NCBI RefSeq assembly: GCF_023634765.1
Contig: NZ_JAMLFX010000002.1
Span: forward strand, 143,524-196,610
Source: Pseudomonas sp. AKS31
GTDB taxonomy: Bacteria; Pseudomonadota; Gammaproteobacteria; Pseudomonadales; Pseudomonadaceae
Direction: 5' to 3'
DNA length: 53,087 nt
The notes under the pieces are model-generated. The model made no database searches. It was not told the DNA's origin and was given only the letters and a program-made list of their open reading frames with translations. A program made the position numbers and the translations under genes. Below are positions 8,400 through 17,133 of the stretch, piece after piece (within the stretch, counting starts at the first letter, position 1; each line of letters starts with the position of its first letter).

Positions 8400-9816
8400 A
8401 CGGCGGAAAAGTCGATGAAGGTGATTGCCGGGCGGGGAAAAACAGTTCGAAGCAGGTGATGCCATCGGCGCTGCTGGCGCTGTAGCGGCCTTGATGCAAC
8501 TGCATGATGGTTGCCACGATCGACAGGCCCAAACCGTTGGATTGCGCCGAGCGCTCGCGTGACTGATCGACGCGGTAAAAGCGTTCGAACAGTCGTGCCA
8601 TATGTTCCGGCGCAATGGTTGTGCCGTGGTTGCGTACCCGCAGATAGCTGCCATCCGCCTCGGCAATCGCTTCCACCTGCACGGTCGAATTCGCCGCACC
8701 GTACTTGATCGCATTGGCGCACAGGTTGGCCAGTGCGCGGCGCAGCAGCATCGGTTCGGCCCAAATCAAACCGTTGCCACGCGCTTCAATGCATACCCCG
8801 ACATCAGCCGCCAATCCTTCAAAATAATCGGCAATGCGCTGCATCTCATCCGCCGCGTCCAGCTCCTGGCGCTGGCTCAAGGCGCTGGCCGGATCGGTGC
8901 GGGCAAGAAAGAGCATGTTGTCGAGCATCCGTGTCAGGCGCTCCAGCTCTTCGACGTTGGAGGCGAGCAACTGTTGATAGGCCTCCATGCTGCGGTTCTG
9001 CTGCAGCGCCACCTGGGTTTCGCCGAGCAGGTTGTTGATCGGCGTGCGCAGCTCATGAGCCATGTCGGTCGACACCTGACTCAACTGCGCAAAGCCCTTG
9101 GCGAGGCGGTCGAGCATGGCGTTGAACGCCTCGATCATCGGCTGCAATTCGCGCGGCGCACCGCTGCTGGCCAGGCGCTCCCCAAGGTTGCCGACACCAA
9201 TGCCATGAGCGTGTTTCGCCAGTCGCCGCAACGGCAGCAAACCGCGATACACCAGCAGGCAGCCCACCACTGCCAGCAACAGTGCCGCCAGCGAGGCGAG
9301 GCCATAAACGCTCAAGCGGTAATTGGCGAGCATCGCCGTGCGCTCGCTCATCAACCGCCCGGTGGTGACTTGCAGATTGCCCAGTTCGCCGGAATCGATG
9401 CTCGCCGCCACCGCCGAAAACGGCACGCCGTCGACACTCGGCAGATGCTGCACATCGTTGAGCGTCATTGCGTGGTCGATGGGCACCGGCGGCAACGTTG
9501 GCGTGTGCAGATTGCCCGGGTTGACCACCAGCAGCGGCGGTTGCCCCGGCGCGCCGATGGTCAGCAGCGCTTCGCGATTGCCGAGCATGTTCTGGAACAA
9601 TGCGGGTTTGTTCTTGATCAGCTCGAGGGTGTTGCTGTCATTGAGGAAAGTGCGCAACTGATCAACGCGACTGACCAGCGCGGTGTCATCACGACGGATC
9701 AACTGTTGCTCAAGTTCGTTGTACAGAGCGGCACCGAGGCCGGCCAGCGAAGCGAAGGCGAGCAGGGCGAACACCAGCGCCAGGCGCAGGGTCAGCGAGT
9801 ACGGGCGGCTGTTCAT
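8371..9816 (-). CDS. CopS-like heavy-metal sensor histidine kinase
   Basis: This 481-residue inner-membrane kinase has a first membrane segment at about 10-32, a periplasmic sensor region to about 165, a second segment at about 170-192, a HAMP linker, the H box MAHELRTP with phospho-acceptor His254, an N box ([11 protein letters not shown]) and a G2 box (SNGLGLSIV). It belongs to the CopS/CusS/IrlS group that senses copper or similar metals and phosphorylates the partner regulator. Its ATG overlaps the regulator stop (ATGA), so the two are translationally coupled. The fold should end near ELFFPA; the last residues (SSLASQLRQ) are encoded by a REP element, so the original stop was probably lost or replaced. 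The metal is not shown by the sequence. Confidence 0.93.
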   Translation of the reverse strand: MNSRPYSLTLRLALVFALLAFASLAGLGAALYNELEQQLIRRDDTALVSRVDQLRTFLNDSNTLELIKNKPALFQNMLGNREALLTIGAPGQPPLLVVNPGNLHTPTLPPVPIDHAMTLNDVQHLPSVDGVPFSAVAASIDSGELGNLQVTTGRLMSERTAMLANYRLSVYGLASLAALLLAVVGCLLVYRGLLPLRRLAKHAHGIGVGNLGERLASSGAPRELQPMIEAFNAMLDRLAKGFAQLSQVSTDMAHELRTPINNLLGETQVALQQNRSMEAYQQLLASNVEELERLTRMLDNMLFLARTDPASALSQRQELDAADEMQRIADYFEGLAADVGVCIEARGNGLIWAEPMLLRRALANLCANAIKYGAANSTVQVEAIAEADGSYLRVRNHGTTIAPEHMARLFERFYRVDQSRERSAQSNGLGLSIVATIMQLHQGRYSASSADGITCFELFFPARQSPSSTFPPSSLASQLRQ

Positions 9817-10484
9817 GGCTGCGTATCAAAGCGATAGCCGATGCCGCGCACGCTGTGGATCAGCTTGAGCTGGAACGGATCATCGATCTTTGCCCGCAAG
9901 CGGCGCACGGCAACATCGACCACGTTGGTGTCGCTGTCGAAATTCATGTCCCAGACCCGCGAGGCGATCAGCGAGCGCGCCAACACTTGCCCGGTATGGC
10001 TGGCGAACAACTGCAGCAACGCGAACTCTTTATTGGTCAGGGTGATGCGCACCCCGGCGCGGCTCACGCGGCGTTTGAGCGCGTCAATCTGCAGGTCGGC
10101 GACTTGCAATTGTTCGTCTTCATGAATCGGCCCGCGCCGCGTCAGGGTGCGCAGACGCGCCACCAGTTCGGCGAAGGAAAACGGCTTGATCAGGTAATCG
10201 TCGGCACCCAGTTCCAGGCCTTTGACGCGGTCAGCGATATCGTCGCGGGCGGTGAGAAACAGCACCGGCGTGTCGGCTTCCTTGCGCAGGCGACGCAGGA
10301 CTTCCCAGCCATCCATTTTCGGCATCATCACATCGAGCACGATCACATCGAAACTGTGTTCCAGCGCCAGGTGCAACCCGTCGGCACCATCGCGGGCGAG
10401 GCTGACGCTGTAACCCAGTTCCTGCAAACCGTTGAGCAGGTAGTTGCCCGCCTTGGGTTCGTCTTCGACAACCAGAATATTCAT
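9813..10484 (-). CDS. CopR-like heavy-metal response regulator (OmpR/PhoB family)
   Basis: This 223-residue regulator has a receiver domain with phospho-acceptor Asp51 (VIVLDVMMP), acidic pocket E7-D8, a TARDD segment and Lys in IKPF. A winged-helix DNA-binding domain follows ([27 protein letters not shown] and [10 protein letters not shown]). It matches the CopR/CusR/IrlR subgroup. It sits between the DUF2790 gene (nine bases upstream) and the kinase (four-base overlap), forming one operon. A near-palindrome resembling a cop box lies about 90 bases upstream of the first gene, so autoregulation is plausible. Confidence 0.95.
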   Translation of the reverse strand: MNILVVEDEPKAGNYLLNGLQELGYSVSLARDGADGLHLALEHSFDVIVLDVMMPKMDGWEVLRRLRKEADTPVLFLTARDDIADRVKGLELGADDYLIKPFSFAELVARLRTLTRRGPIHEDEQLQVADLQIDALKRRVSRAGVRITLTNKEFALLQLFASHTGQVLARSLIASRVWDMNFDSDTNVVDVAVRRLRAKIDDPFQLKLIHSVRGIGYRFDTQP

Positions 10485-10493
10485 CGATCAGTC

Positions 10494-10751
10494 TCAATGG
10501 TCATTGATGCAGCCGCTGCCTTGTACCTGATAGTCCAGCACATGTTCGCGGCCCTGATGGTCGAGGTATTTCAATTGCGCCGGGACCACGCCACACGCTT
10601 GTGAAATATCGGTGCTGGACAGGACTTTGTCGACATCCAGATTCACGTAGAAGCCGGATTTGTCATGAATCACGGCAGTGTCGGGCATGTTCGCGGCGAA
10701 CGTGCTGCCGGTGGCGAGGAGGGCGGTGAAGGCGAGCAGGAGGCTTTTCAT
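10494..10751 (-). CDS. Small periplasmic DUF2790 protein
   Basis: This 85-residue protein has a signal peptide (MKSLLLAFTALLATGSTFA) and a short domain with two cysteines (ACGVVPAQLKYLDHQG and GSGC), matching the DUF2790 family of pseudomonads. Members are often found beside copper-responsive two-component systems; no biochemical function is established. It is the first gene of the operon with the CopR-like regulator and kinase. A periplasmic metal-related role is inference from context. Confidence 0.8.
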   Translation of the reverse strand: MKSLLLAFTALLATGSTFAANMPDTAVIHDKSGFYVNLDVDKVLSSTDISQACGVVPAQLKYLDHQGREHVLDYQVQGSGCINDH

Positions 10752-10841
10752 GGTCAGTCACTCAGTGGTCAAAGTTGATCGGCATTGGCGCCGGGACAAC
10801 TTCAGGCTACCGAGCGATCCGCACAGCAAACCGACAGCTGA

Positions 10842-10857
10842 ATGACAAAGTTGTAAT
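10842..10857 (-). promoter_or_regulatory. Candidate cop-box operator upstream of the DUF2790-copRS operon
   Basis: ATGACA-AAGT-TGTAAT is a near-perfect inverted repeat (one mismatch) that resembles the binding sites of CopR/CusR-type regulators, which have the form ATTACA-N4-TGTAAT. It lies 90 bases upstream of the first start codon on the minus strand, a fitting place for activation. Confidence 0.5.
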
Positions 10858-10878
10858 GAAAGTGACTGCGAATCTCCC

Positions 10879-10963
10879 TGTAGGAGCTGCCGAAGGCTGC
10901 GATCTTTTGATCTTGCTTCTAAAAGTCAAAGTCAAAAGATCGCAGCCTTCGGCAGCTCCTACA
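10879..10963. repeat. Family-C REP pair (large stem-loop)
   Basis: About 30 bases beginning GTAGGAGCTGCCGAAGGCTG are repeated in inverted orientation, with a short spacer, giving a long hairpin. It lies between two minus-strand genes, after the L,D-transpeptidase-like gene reading right to left. Confidence 0.85.
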
Positions 10964-10980
10964 GGGGATTTGGTGTTCGG

Positions 10981-11691
10981 TCAGCTAGCGTGGGTATTGA
11001 GAATGCTCGCCACCTGCTGCGGCTGGCAGTTCAGGTACGGCGAAGACTTCAGCCAGCGCTGATCCGGGTACCACGAAAACATGAACTGGCCGTTCTTCAG
11101 ACGATCAATCACCTGTTTGGCAATCTGCGGTCGCACTGCGGGGCAACCCTGGCTGCGGCCGATGCGCCCCTGTTTCTTGCTCCACAACGGATTCACATAA
11201 CTGGCGGCGTGAATAACGATCGCGCGATCGCGGGCCATGTCATTGAAGCCCGGCTCCAGACCGTCCATGCGCAGCGAATAACCGTGGGTGCCGCTGTAGC
11301 TTTCCTGGGTGCGGAACAGGCCCAGGCTGGACTGGTAGCTGCCTTCGACATTGGAAAACTGCGTAGCGAAGTTTTCCCCGGAATTCGAACCGTGAGCGAC
11401 CAGATCGCGCAGCACCAATTTCTGTTTGCTGAGGTCGAAGATCCACAAGCGGCGTTCGGTGGACGGCTGCGAATAGTCGATGATCGCCAGGTGGCGCGAC
11501 GGTTTCGCACCGTTGTTTACCGCGCATTGCATGGCGTTCAACGCACCTTTCAGCGCTTGGGGATTGAGTTCTGGCGCGGCGTGCGCGAGGCTGGTGTAGA
11601 GAACCGGCGAGGGTTTGCCGGCGGCAAAAACGGGACTGGTCACGACGAGAGCGGTGGCAGTCAACAGAAGTCGGCGCAAAAACGTCAACAT
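10981..11691 (-). CDS. Murein L,D-transpeptidase catalytic-domain family protein (YkuD_2 type)
   Basis: The product from ATG 11691 has 236 residues; a TTG at 11709 in the same frame would add six. It carries a signal peptide (LLLTATALVVTSPVFA) and a YkuD_2-like domain: HLAIIDYSQPS, WIFDL, LRDLVAHGSNSG, FRTQESYSGTHGYSLRMDG, IVIHAA and the Ser-Gln-Gly-Cys-Pro segment containing the presumed catalytic Cys. Related enzymes act on peptidoglycan in the periplasm, but this subfamily is poorly characterised. It is divergent from a second, larger L,D-transpeptidase; 151 bases separate the starts. Confidence 0.85.
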   Translation of the reverse strand: MLTFLRRLLLTATALVVTSPVFAAGKPSPVLYTSLAHAAPELNPQALKGALNAMQCAVNNGAKPSRHLAIIDYSQPSTERRLWIFDLSKQKLVLRDLVAHGSNSGENFATQFSNVEGSYQSSLGLFRTQESYSGTHGYSLRMDGLEPGFNDMARDRAIVIHAASYVNPLWSKKQGRIGRSQGCPAVRPQIAKQVIDRLKNGQFMFSWYPDQRWLKSSPYLNCQPQQVASILNTHAS

Positions 11692-11842
11692 TTTATAAAG
11701 TGTCCTCAATTGCTACTTATCTGGCACTTTGGCTCCTGACTCCCAGTCGTTACCCGCAAGCCCGCAGATCGAGCCTGACTGTTCAGCGCACCTGATGTAA
11801 GGTTGGCCATCATCTGGACGGCCATGGATTGGAGTAAAGCAG

Positions 11843-13459
11843 TTGTTCAAAAAGTACGCATGCTACTTGAGCATTTGTTTGCTCGCTGCGCCGTTTGTCG
11901 CTTGTGCCGATGAGCCGCTGCCGCCGCTGGAAGCATTACCAACGCCCCCGGCAGAAATGCCGGTCGAGCCGCAAAGTCCGTTGCAGGCGGTTTTGATCAG
12001 CCTGGCGCAGTCATGCCCGGCGATTGCCGCACATCTAAACGGCCCGGCGCTCACGCAATTGCAGGCGTTCTACCAGCAGCAGGACTGGATGCCGGTGTGG
12101 GCCAGTGAATCGGCACGATTGCCGGCATTGCAGGCGCAATTGCAGCTGTTGGCCGACGATGGCCTTAATCCTAAGCGTTACCCGATCGCAACCACCGTGC
12201 CGCAGGATGGCGAGTTGTGCGCCGACATCGATATCAGCCGCAACTACCTTCAGGCCCTGCAGGATTTGCACTACGGTCGTCTGCTCCAATCACACTTCGA
12301 GCCGCTGTGGCACGCTGACGACACCCCGCGTGACCGTCAGGCGGAATTATTGGCCATCGCCGTACCGGGGATGCACGACATTCCCGCCGCGTTCGACCTG
12401 GCCCGTCCGCGTCTGGCGCAGTATCAGAACCTGCGCCAGCTCTACGCGGCGCAACGGCTCACTGTCTTGCCGCAATGGCAGTCGGTGGGCAGCGGGCCGC
12501 TGTTGCGCCCGGCCATGGAAGACAAACGTGTGCCGGAACTGGCCCAGCGTCTGTACAGCGAAGGCTATCTGACCGACGCCATCGGCACTCCCGGCATTGC
12601 TTATGACGGTGTGCTGGTCGACGCGGTGAAGAGTTTCCAGGCCAGCCATTCGTTGCAGGCTGACGGTGTGGTCGGGCCGGGAACGATTGCCGAACTCAAC
12701 ATCAGTCCGTTGAGCCGCCGTGAGCAACTGCGGGTCAACCTCGAACGTTTCCGCTGGATGGCCCAGGACATGGAACCCAATGTCTTGCTGGTCAACGTCG
12801 CCGCCGCTGAGCTGACGCTGTATCAGGGCGGTTTGCCGGTGTGGCAGACCCGCACTCAGGTGGGCCGCGCTGAGCGTCAGACGCCGCTGCTGAAATCCCG
12901 GGTGACGCGCCTGACCCTGAACCCGACCTGGACGGTGCCGCCGACCATCTGGAAAGAAGACAAGCTGCCGGAAATCCGCAAGGACCAGACCTTTCTGAGC
13001 CGGCAGAACCTGCAAGTGCTCGACGCCAACGGGCAGCCTCTGGCAGCGGCGGACATCGATTGGGACAACCCCGGCAACATCATGCTGCGCCAGGACGCCG
13101 GGCCGCGTAATCCGCTGGGGCAAATGGTCATCCGGTTCCCCAACCCCTTCTCGGTGTACCTGCACGACACGCCGAGCAAGGCGCTGTTCGAAAAAGGCCC
13201 GCGTGCCTTCAGTTCCGGCTGCGTGCGGGTCGAGCACCCAATGCAATTGCGTGATCTGCTGCTCACCCCGGCGGAAAAGGCCCGCACCGAAACCCTGCTG
13301 GCCACCGGCACCACCCACGAATTTCGTCTGTCGGCGCCGGTGCCGATCCTGATGACTTACTGGACGGCCCAGGTCGACAGCAACGGGCGCGTACGTTACG
13401 CGCCGGACATTTATAGCCACGACAGCGCCTTGCTCGCCGGACTTGATCGGGCGCATTGA
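11843..13459 (+). CDS. YcbB-type L,D-transpeptidase (LdtD-like)
   Basis: This 538-residue protein begins at TTG 11843, supported by GGAG eight bases upstream and a signal peptide from the first codon (YACYLSICLLAAPFVACA). The order is an N-terminal scaffold region, a peptidoglycan-binding helix bundle at about 255-290 (GVLVDAVKSFQASHSLQADG and VGPGTI), then a YkuD catalytic domain with VNVAAAELTLYQGG, HDTPSKALF and FSSGCVRVEHP; Cys460 is the predicted nucleophile. This is the YcbB/LdtD architecture, which makes 3-3 cross-links between peptidoglycan peptides in the periplasm. The length is slightly below E. coli YcbB (about 615). Confidence 0.93.
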   Translation: MFKKYACYLSICLLAAPFVACADEPLPPLEALPTPPAEMPVEPQSPLQAVLISLAQSCPAIAAHLNGPALTQLQAFYQQQDWMPVWASESARLPALQAQLQLLADDGLNPKRYPIATTVPQDGELCADIDISRNYLQALQDLHYGRLLQSHFEPLWHADDTPRDRQAELLAIAVPGMHDIPAAFDLARPRLAQYQNLRQLYAAQRLTVLPQWQSVGSGPLLRPAMEDKRVPELAQRLYSEGYLTDAIGTPGIAYDGVLVDAVKSFQASHSLQADGVVGPGTIAELNISPLSRREQLRVNLERFRWMAQDMEPNVLLVNVAAAELTLYQGGLPVWQTRTQVGRAERQTPLLKSRVTRLTLNPTWTVPPTIWKEDKLPEIRKDQTFLSRQNLQVLDANGQPLAAADIDWDNPGNIMLRQDAGPRNPLGQMVIRFPNPFSVYLHDTPSKALFEKGPRAFSSGCVRVEHPMQLRDLLLTPAEKARTETLLATGTTHEFRLSAPVPILMTYWTAQVDSNGRVRYAPDIYSHDSALLAGLDRAH

Positions 13460-13462
13460 GCT

Positions 13463-13978
13463 TCAGCGGGTGCTTCGGTTCCAGAACACCCGCGCCAGCC
13501 ACGCATCGACACTCAACTTGCCGGCCCCGGCGAACACCAGCGGCAACAGCGCCGCGAGGTAAATCGCCGGCAGCTTGAAGTTGCCGAAACCTTTGTTGGT
13601 AATCGCATACCCCTGCGCCAGTTCGCTCAGTGACGACCAGTCAGCGGGCCAGTGCACGGCGGCGGTCGCCACCACGGTTACTACAATCAGCGAGATCGCC
13701 GAGATCCGTGTACCAAAACCGAGCAGAATCGCCACAGCGCAGATCAGCTCGGCCCACATCGACAGTTCCCAGTTCAGCGTTGCCGGCAGGTGATCGAACG
13801 GGAAGGGGAATTTCTCCTGAATGTCTTCGAACCAGTTCTGCCCGTTGAATTTTTCCAGCCCGGACTCGAAGAATTCCCAGGCGATGAACAGGCGCAGGGT
13901 CAGAGGGGCGAGCCAGGTGCCAGCGCGGTCGAGGTTCAGGTGCAGGGTTTTGACGGCGGTTGAAAGGGTGGTGAACAT
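13463..13978 (-). CDS. DoxX-family inner-membrane protein
   Basis: ATG 13978 has GGAG upstream and gives 171 residues; an upstream in-frame start would add 15 poorly conserved residues. It has about four hydrophobic segments with the DoxX features [17 protein letters not shown] near the N-terminus, [19 protein letters not shown] in the middle and [18 protein letters not shown] near the end. DoxX proteins are small membrane proteins linked in some bacteria to redox stress and thiol metabolism; the role here is unknown. It converges on the L,D-transpeptidase gene, with only three bases between stops. Confidence 0.85.
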   Translation of the reverse strand: MFTTLSTAVKTLHLNLDRAGTWLAPLTLRLFIAWEFFESGLEKFNGQNWFEDIQEKFPFPFDHLPATLNWELSMWAELICAVAILLGFGTRISAISLIVVTVVATAAVHWPADWSSLSELAQGYAITNKGFGNFKLPAIYLAALLPLVFAGAGKLSVDAWLARVFWNRSTR

Positions 13979-14118
13979 GGTGCAGCTCCGGTGAGTTGAA
14001 TGAGATCGACCGGGGCATTTCAACGTTGGGGAGTATCGGGGATGTGTCGCCGAGGGTGGGGAATTGTGCTTTCGGTGTGTCTGCGGCTTCGGGATATACA
14101 GTGCGATACAGTCAAAGG

Positions 14119-14420
14119 CCCCTCACCCTAACCCTCTCCCAGAGGGTTAGGGGACTGACCGCGGGATATTGAAGAGGTACGCCGACGTGAGCTCCCCTCG
14201 TTGAATCCATAATCGACTCGGTTTTTCAGGTCGATGTATGACGCCAGACACCTCGGTCGGCTCCCTCTCCCTCCGGGAGAGGGTTGGGGTGAGGGCAGTC
14301 GATTATGGGTTTGAGAAGTCTTGGCCATCACGGATTCACAGACGCTATTTCAGGTCGGCGTAAATCTCCAATCTCCCCCAATCAGTCCCCTCTACCTTTG
14401 GGAGAGGGCTAGGGTGAGGG
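14119..14420. repeat. Family-D repeat cluster (three units)
   Basis: The 385-base gap between the DoxX and glycosylase genes holds three family-D palindromic units at 14119-14157, 14261-14299 and 14384-14420, built on CCCTCACCCTAACCCTCTCC and its complement. The spacers (for example 14205-14260) resemble those between the units at 48.9-49.2 kb. The third unit overlaps the 3' end of the glycosylase gene. I see no coding sequence here. Confidence 0.8.
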
Positions 14421-15038
14421 CAGCGGTTTAGGCACCCGCCACAAATACCACGCTGCCACCGTCCGAAAAGGACTCCATGCCAACCCAATCTCAACCATCT
14501 GCCTGCGCGTCGGCTGCACCTCCAGTCCCTTCAACCGTCGATACCCCTCGCGCACGCCGAAGTCATCCGCCGGCAAAATATCCATGCGCTCCAGGCTGTA
14601 GATCAGCAACATCTCCACCGTCCAGCGACCCACCCCGCGCAAACTGACCAGACGTTCGATCAGCGCCTCGTCATCCATCGCCAGGGCCGTGGCGTAATCC
14701 GGTACCACGCCATCCAGTGTCGCCTGAGCAATCCCTTGAATCGTCGCAATCTTGCCCGCGGAAAATCCGCAACTGCGCAGACGATCAAACCCTGTCGCAA
14801 GCATCTGCTCGGGACGAGGAAATGTCTGGCCGGGAAACAACCCCACCAAGCGCCCGACAATCGCATCGCCGGCCTTGGCATGCAGTTGCTGATAAGCAAT
14901 CGCCCGCACCAGCGACTCGTACGGATCACGCGCCGGATGCGGTAGATGCAGGCACGGGCCGATGGCTGCGATATGGTGCTGCCAGTCCGGATCAAGTGCG
15001 GCCAGAAACGCGCTGGCCGCTTGATAATCTTCAGCCAT
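14409..15038 (-). CDS. DNA-3-methyladenine glycosylase II (AlkA-like, HhH-GPD)
   Basis: This 209-residue protein is a short AlkA-type glycosylase that removes alkylated bases from DNA to start base-excision repair. It shows AIAYQQLHAKAGDAI, the helix-hairpin-helix LVSLRGVGRWTVEMLLIY and the following LPADDFGVREGYRRL, where the Asp pair holds the catalytic residue. It lacks the N-terminal domain of E. coli AlkA, as usual for this short class. The last residues (PLPSP) and the stop lie inside a family-D repeat. It follows the ICL/PEP-mutase-family gene by one base and is near ada, suggesting a grouping of alkylation repair genes. Confidence 0.92.
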   Translation of the reverse strand: MAEDYQAASAFLAALDPDWQHHIAAIGPCLHLPHPARDPYESLVRAIAYQQLHAKAGDAIVGRLVGLFPGQTFPRPEQMLATGFDRLRSCGFSAGKIATIQGIAQATLDGVVPDYATALAMDDEALIERLVSLRGVGRWTVEMLLIYSLERMDILPADDFGVREGYRRLKGLEVQPTRRQMVEIGLAWSPFRTVAAWYLWRVPKPLPSP

Positions 15039-15039
15039 G

Positions 15040-15837
15040 TTATTTCAGCAAGCCGTTGACTTCGCCGTAGGTAAACGCCTTGAGGTCATGGGTATCGAGT
15101 TTGCCGCTGGCCAGAAAGCTTTTCACCAGCCCGCCCATCGCGCCATAGAGGAATTCGGCAATGCCGGAGCCGGCGCTCAAGCGCCGTACGCCCAGCGCTT
15201 GCAGTTCTGCAGGCGACGGCAGGCAAGCGAAGCCGAGCACGTTGACCGGCAGCGCCGTGCCTGTGCAGATTGCCTCGATTTCATAGGCACCCGTGACGCC
15301 CGCGGCGAACAGGCCATCGGCACCGGCCGATTGATATAACGCAGCGCGACGCAGGGTTTCGGCGACGCGATCTTCGGCCGGCACCAGGCTTTTCAGGTAC
15401 ACGTCGGTGCGCGCATTGATGAACAGCTGCACGTTGCGCTTGTTGGCCACCTGACGTGCCACTTCGATCTTGCGCGCGAGCAACTCGGGATCCGCAGAAC
15501 CGTCCTCGATATTGATGCCCACCGCGCCCGCCGCAATCACCGCATCCAGTACTTCGGCGACGCGCCCGAGGTCGTCGGAATAACCGGCCTCGACGTCCAC
15601 GGTCAACGGCACGCTGATTACCCGGGCGATGGCTTGCACCGTCGACACCAGCCGTTCGAGGGGCAGGGCGTTGCCGTCCGGGTAGCCGTGGGCCCAGGCG
15701 ACTGCCGCGCTGCTGGTGGCCACGGCTTTACCGCCCAGATGCTCGACCAGTCGCGCGCCGGTGGCGTCGCCGACGTTGGTCAGCATCAACAAGCCGTAAA
15801 GGTGCAACTGGTGAAACTGCGTAGCGAGCGCGTTCAT
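15040..15837 (-). CDS. Isocitrate lyase/PEP mutase superfamily enzyme
   Basis: This 265-residue TIM-barrel protein belongs to the ICL/PEP-mutase superfamily, cytoplasmic enzymes that make or break C-C or C-P bonds of 2-oxo acids with Mg2+. Visible motifs are LTNVGDATGARLVEHLG, the metal-binding VDVEAGYSDD and INIEDGSAD, and LFINARTDVYL. The isocitrate lyase KKCGH-type loop is absent, so it is not isocitrate lyase; the substrate is unknown (oxaloacetate-hydrolase or methylisocitrate-lyase-like activity is possible). ATG 15837 has AAGGA upstream. It is followed after one base by the glycosylase gene and preceded by ada, all on one strand. Confidence 0.85.
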   Translation of the reverse strand: MNALATQFHQLHLYGLLMLTNVGDATGARLVEHLGGKAVATSSAAVAWAHGYPDGNALPLERLVSTVQAIARVISVPLTVDVEAGYSDDLGRVAEVLDAVIAAGAVGINIEDGSADPELLARKIEVARQVANKRNVQLFINARTDVYLKSLVPAEDRVAETLRRAALYQSAGADGLFAAGVTGAYEIEAICTGTALPVNVLGFACLPSPAELQALGVRRLSAGSGIAEFLYGAMGGLVKSFLASGKLDTHDLKAFTYGEVNGLLK

Positions 15838-15869
15838 CAAAAATCCTTCTTGTCCGTTGATTCGGTTGG

Positions 15870-16952
15870 TCAGAATGCCAGGGGTTGCGTGAGCTGCACG
15901 GCGGCGTTTTCCAGCCGCAGCAGGAATGCTTTGCGCGGCTGCCCACCACCATAGCCGGTCAACGCGCCATCCGCGCCGATCACCCGGTGACAGGGCACTA
16001 CGATCGACAATCGGTTGTGCCCGTTGGCCAGACCCACTGCGCGACTGGCGCCGGGTTTGCCCAAACCGGCGGCGATCGCGCCGTAGGTGCTGGTGTGGCC
16101 GTAAGGGATTTGCAGCAACGCCGACCAGACCTGCCGGGCGAACTCGCTGCCGGGCAAATGCAGCGGCACGCTGAACTCACTGAGTTTGCCGGCGAAGTAC
16201 GCCGCCAGTTGCTCTTCGATCTGCTGCAAATGCGCGTTGTGCCCCGGTGCGATCGCGTAGCCATAGCGACCCTGCAGTTCCTCGACTTCGCGGGTCAGCG
16301 CCGGGCGATCAAGAAACTCCAGCAACACCAGACCACGCCGCTCGGCCATGGCGATCATCGGCCCCAGCGGCGTGGTCAGCCGGGTAAACAGCAACGGCTC
16401 GCTGTGTTCGGCGCGGCCCGGAGTGATGTGGAAGGACTTCTGGAAGGCATCCCGAAAACCGCTGAGCGATTCATAACCGGAATCGAACGCAGCGTGATCA
16501 ATCGAGGTGCCTTGCCTGATCCCGCCCAGCGCCATGCCCAGCCGACGCGTGCGCAGCCACGCATGGAAGGTCATGCCGAAATGCTGTTTGAACCAGCGCC
16601 GCAGCTTCAGCGGCTCGATGCCCTCAGCGAGCAATTGTGCGTCGCTCCAGCGCACCTCCGGATCTGCTTCCACGGCGTTGAGCAGGCGTTGCACCCAGTC
16701 CGGGGCGATGGCTGCGGCGTCCAGTGGTTTGCAGCGCAGGCAGGCGCGATAGCCCGCCGACAGGCAGTCGTCGGCGTGGGCGAAGAACTCGACGTTCTCC
16801 GGTTTCGGCTTGCGCGCCGTGCAACTGGGGCGGCAGAAAATCCCGGTGGTTTTCACCGCCGTGAAGAACACGCCTTCATAGGCAGTGTCGCGTTCGAGCA
16901 TGGCGCGAACCATTTCGGCGTGGGGCGGCAGGACAGCGGTTTGTATGTTCAT
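15870..16952 (-). CDS. ada: Bifunctional Ada: methylphosphotriester sensor, AraC regulator and O6-methylguanine methyltransferase
   Basis: This 360-residue protein has the full Ada architecture. The N-terminal zinc domain carries C40, C44, C71 and C74; C40 (IFCRPSC) is the usual acceptor of methyl groups from DNA phosphotriesters. An AraC-type helix-turn-helix region follows (about 100-175, LRRWFKQHFGMTFHAWLRTR). The C-terminal methyltransferase domain has VVPCHRVIG with acceptor C321. When methylated, Ada activates repair genes, commonly including itself and alkA. ATG 16952 gives the normal length; the frame is open 12 codons further. The gene heads a same-strand run with the ICL-family and AlkA-like genes. 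Confidence 0.96.
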   Translation of the reverse strand: MNIQTAVLPPHAEMVRAMLERDTAYEGVFFTAVKTTGIFCRPSCTARKPKPENVEFFAHADDCLSAGYRACLRCKPLDAAAIAPDWVQRLLNAVEADPEVRWSDAQLLAEGIEPLKLRRWFKQHFGMTFHAWLRTRRLGMALGGIRQGTSIDHAAFDSGYESLSGFRDAFQKSFHITPGRAEHSEPLLFTRLTTPLGPMIAMAERRGLVLLEFLDRPALTREVEELQGRYGYAIAPGHNAHLQQIEEQLAAYFAGKLSEFSVPLHLPGSEFARQVWSALLQIPYGHTSTYGAIAAGLGKPGASRAVGLANGHNRLSIVVPCHRVIGADGALTGYGGGQPRKAFLLRLENAAVQLTQPLAF

Positions 16953-17029
16953 GGGCTGAGAGTAAAACCAGTTTGTCGATGGCTCCACCGAAAAATCGAC
17001 AGTGAATTTTCAATCCCTCTGAACTACCG

Positions 17030-17113
17030 TGTAGGAGCTGCCGCAGGCTGCGATCTTTTGACTTTGCCTCTAAAGAACAAGATCAAAAGATCGCAGCCTT
17101 CGGCAGCTCCTAC
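17030..17113. repeat. Family-C REP pair between divergent genes
   Basis: An inverted pair of about 30-base arms (GTAGGAGCTGCCGCAGGCTG and its complement) forms a long hairpin between ada (leftward) and the VOC gene (rightward). It ends only about 20 bases before the VOC start codon, so the VOC promoter must lie within or left of it. Confidence 0.85.
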
Positions 17114-17133
17114 CGTTTGTTGAGGTGTGTCCG

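Noticed and set aside
8602..9837. 411-codon open frame antisense to the CopS-like kinase
   Set aside because: Shadow of the kinase gene; composition is typical of antisense frames in GC-rich DNA.
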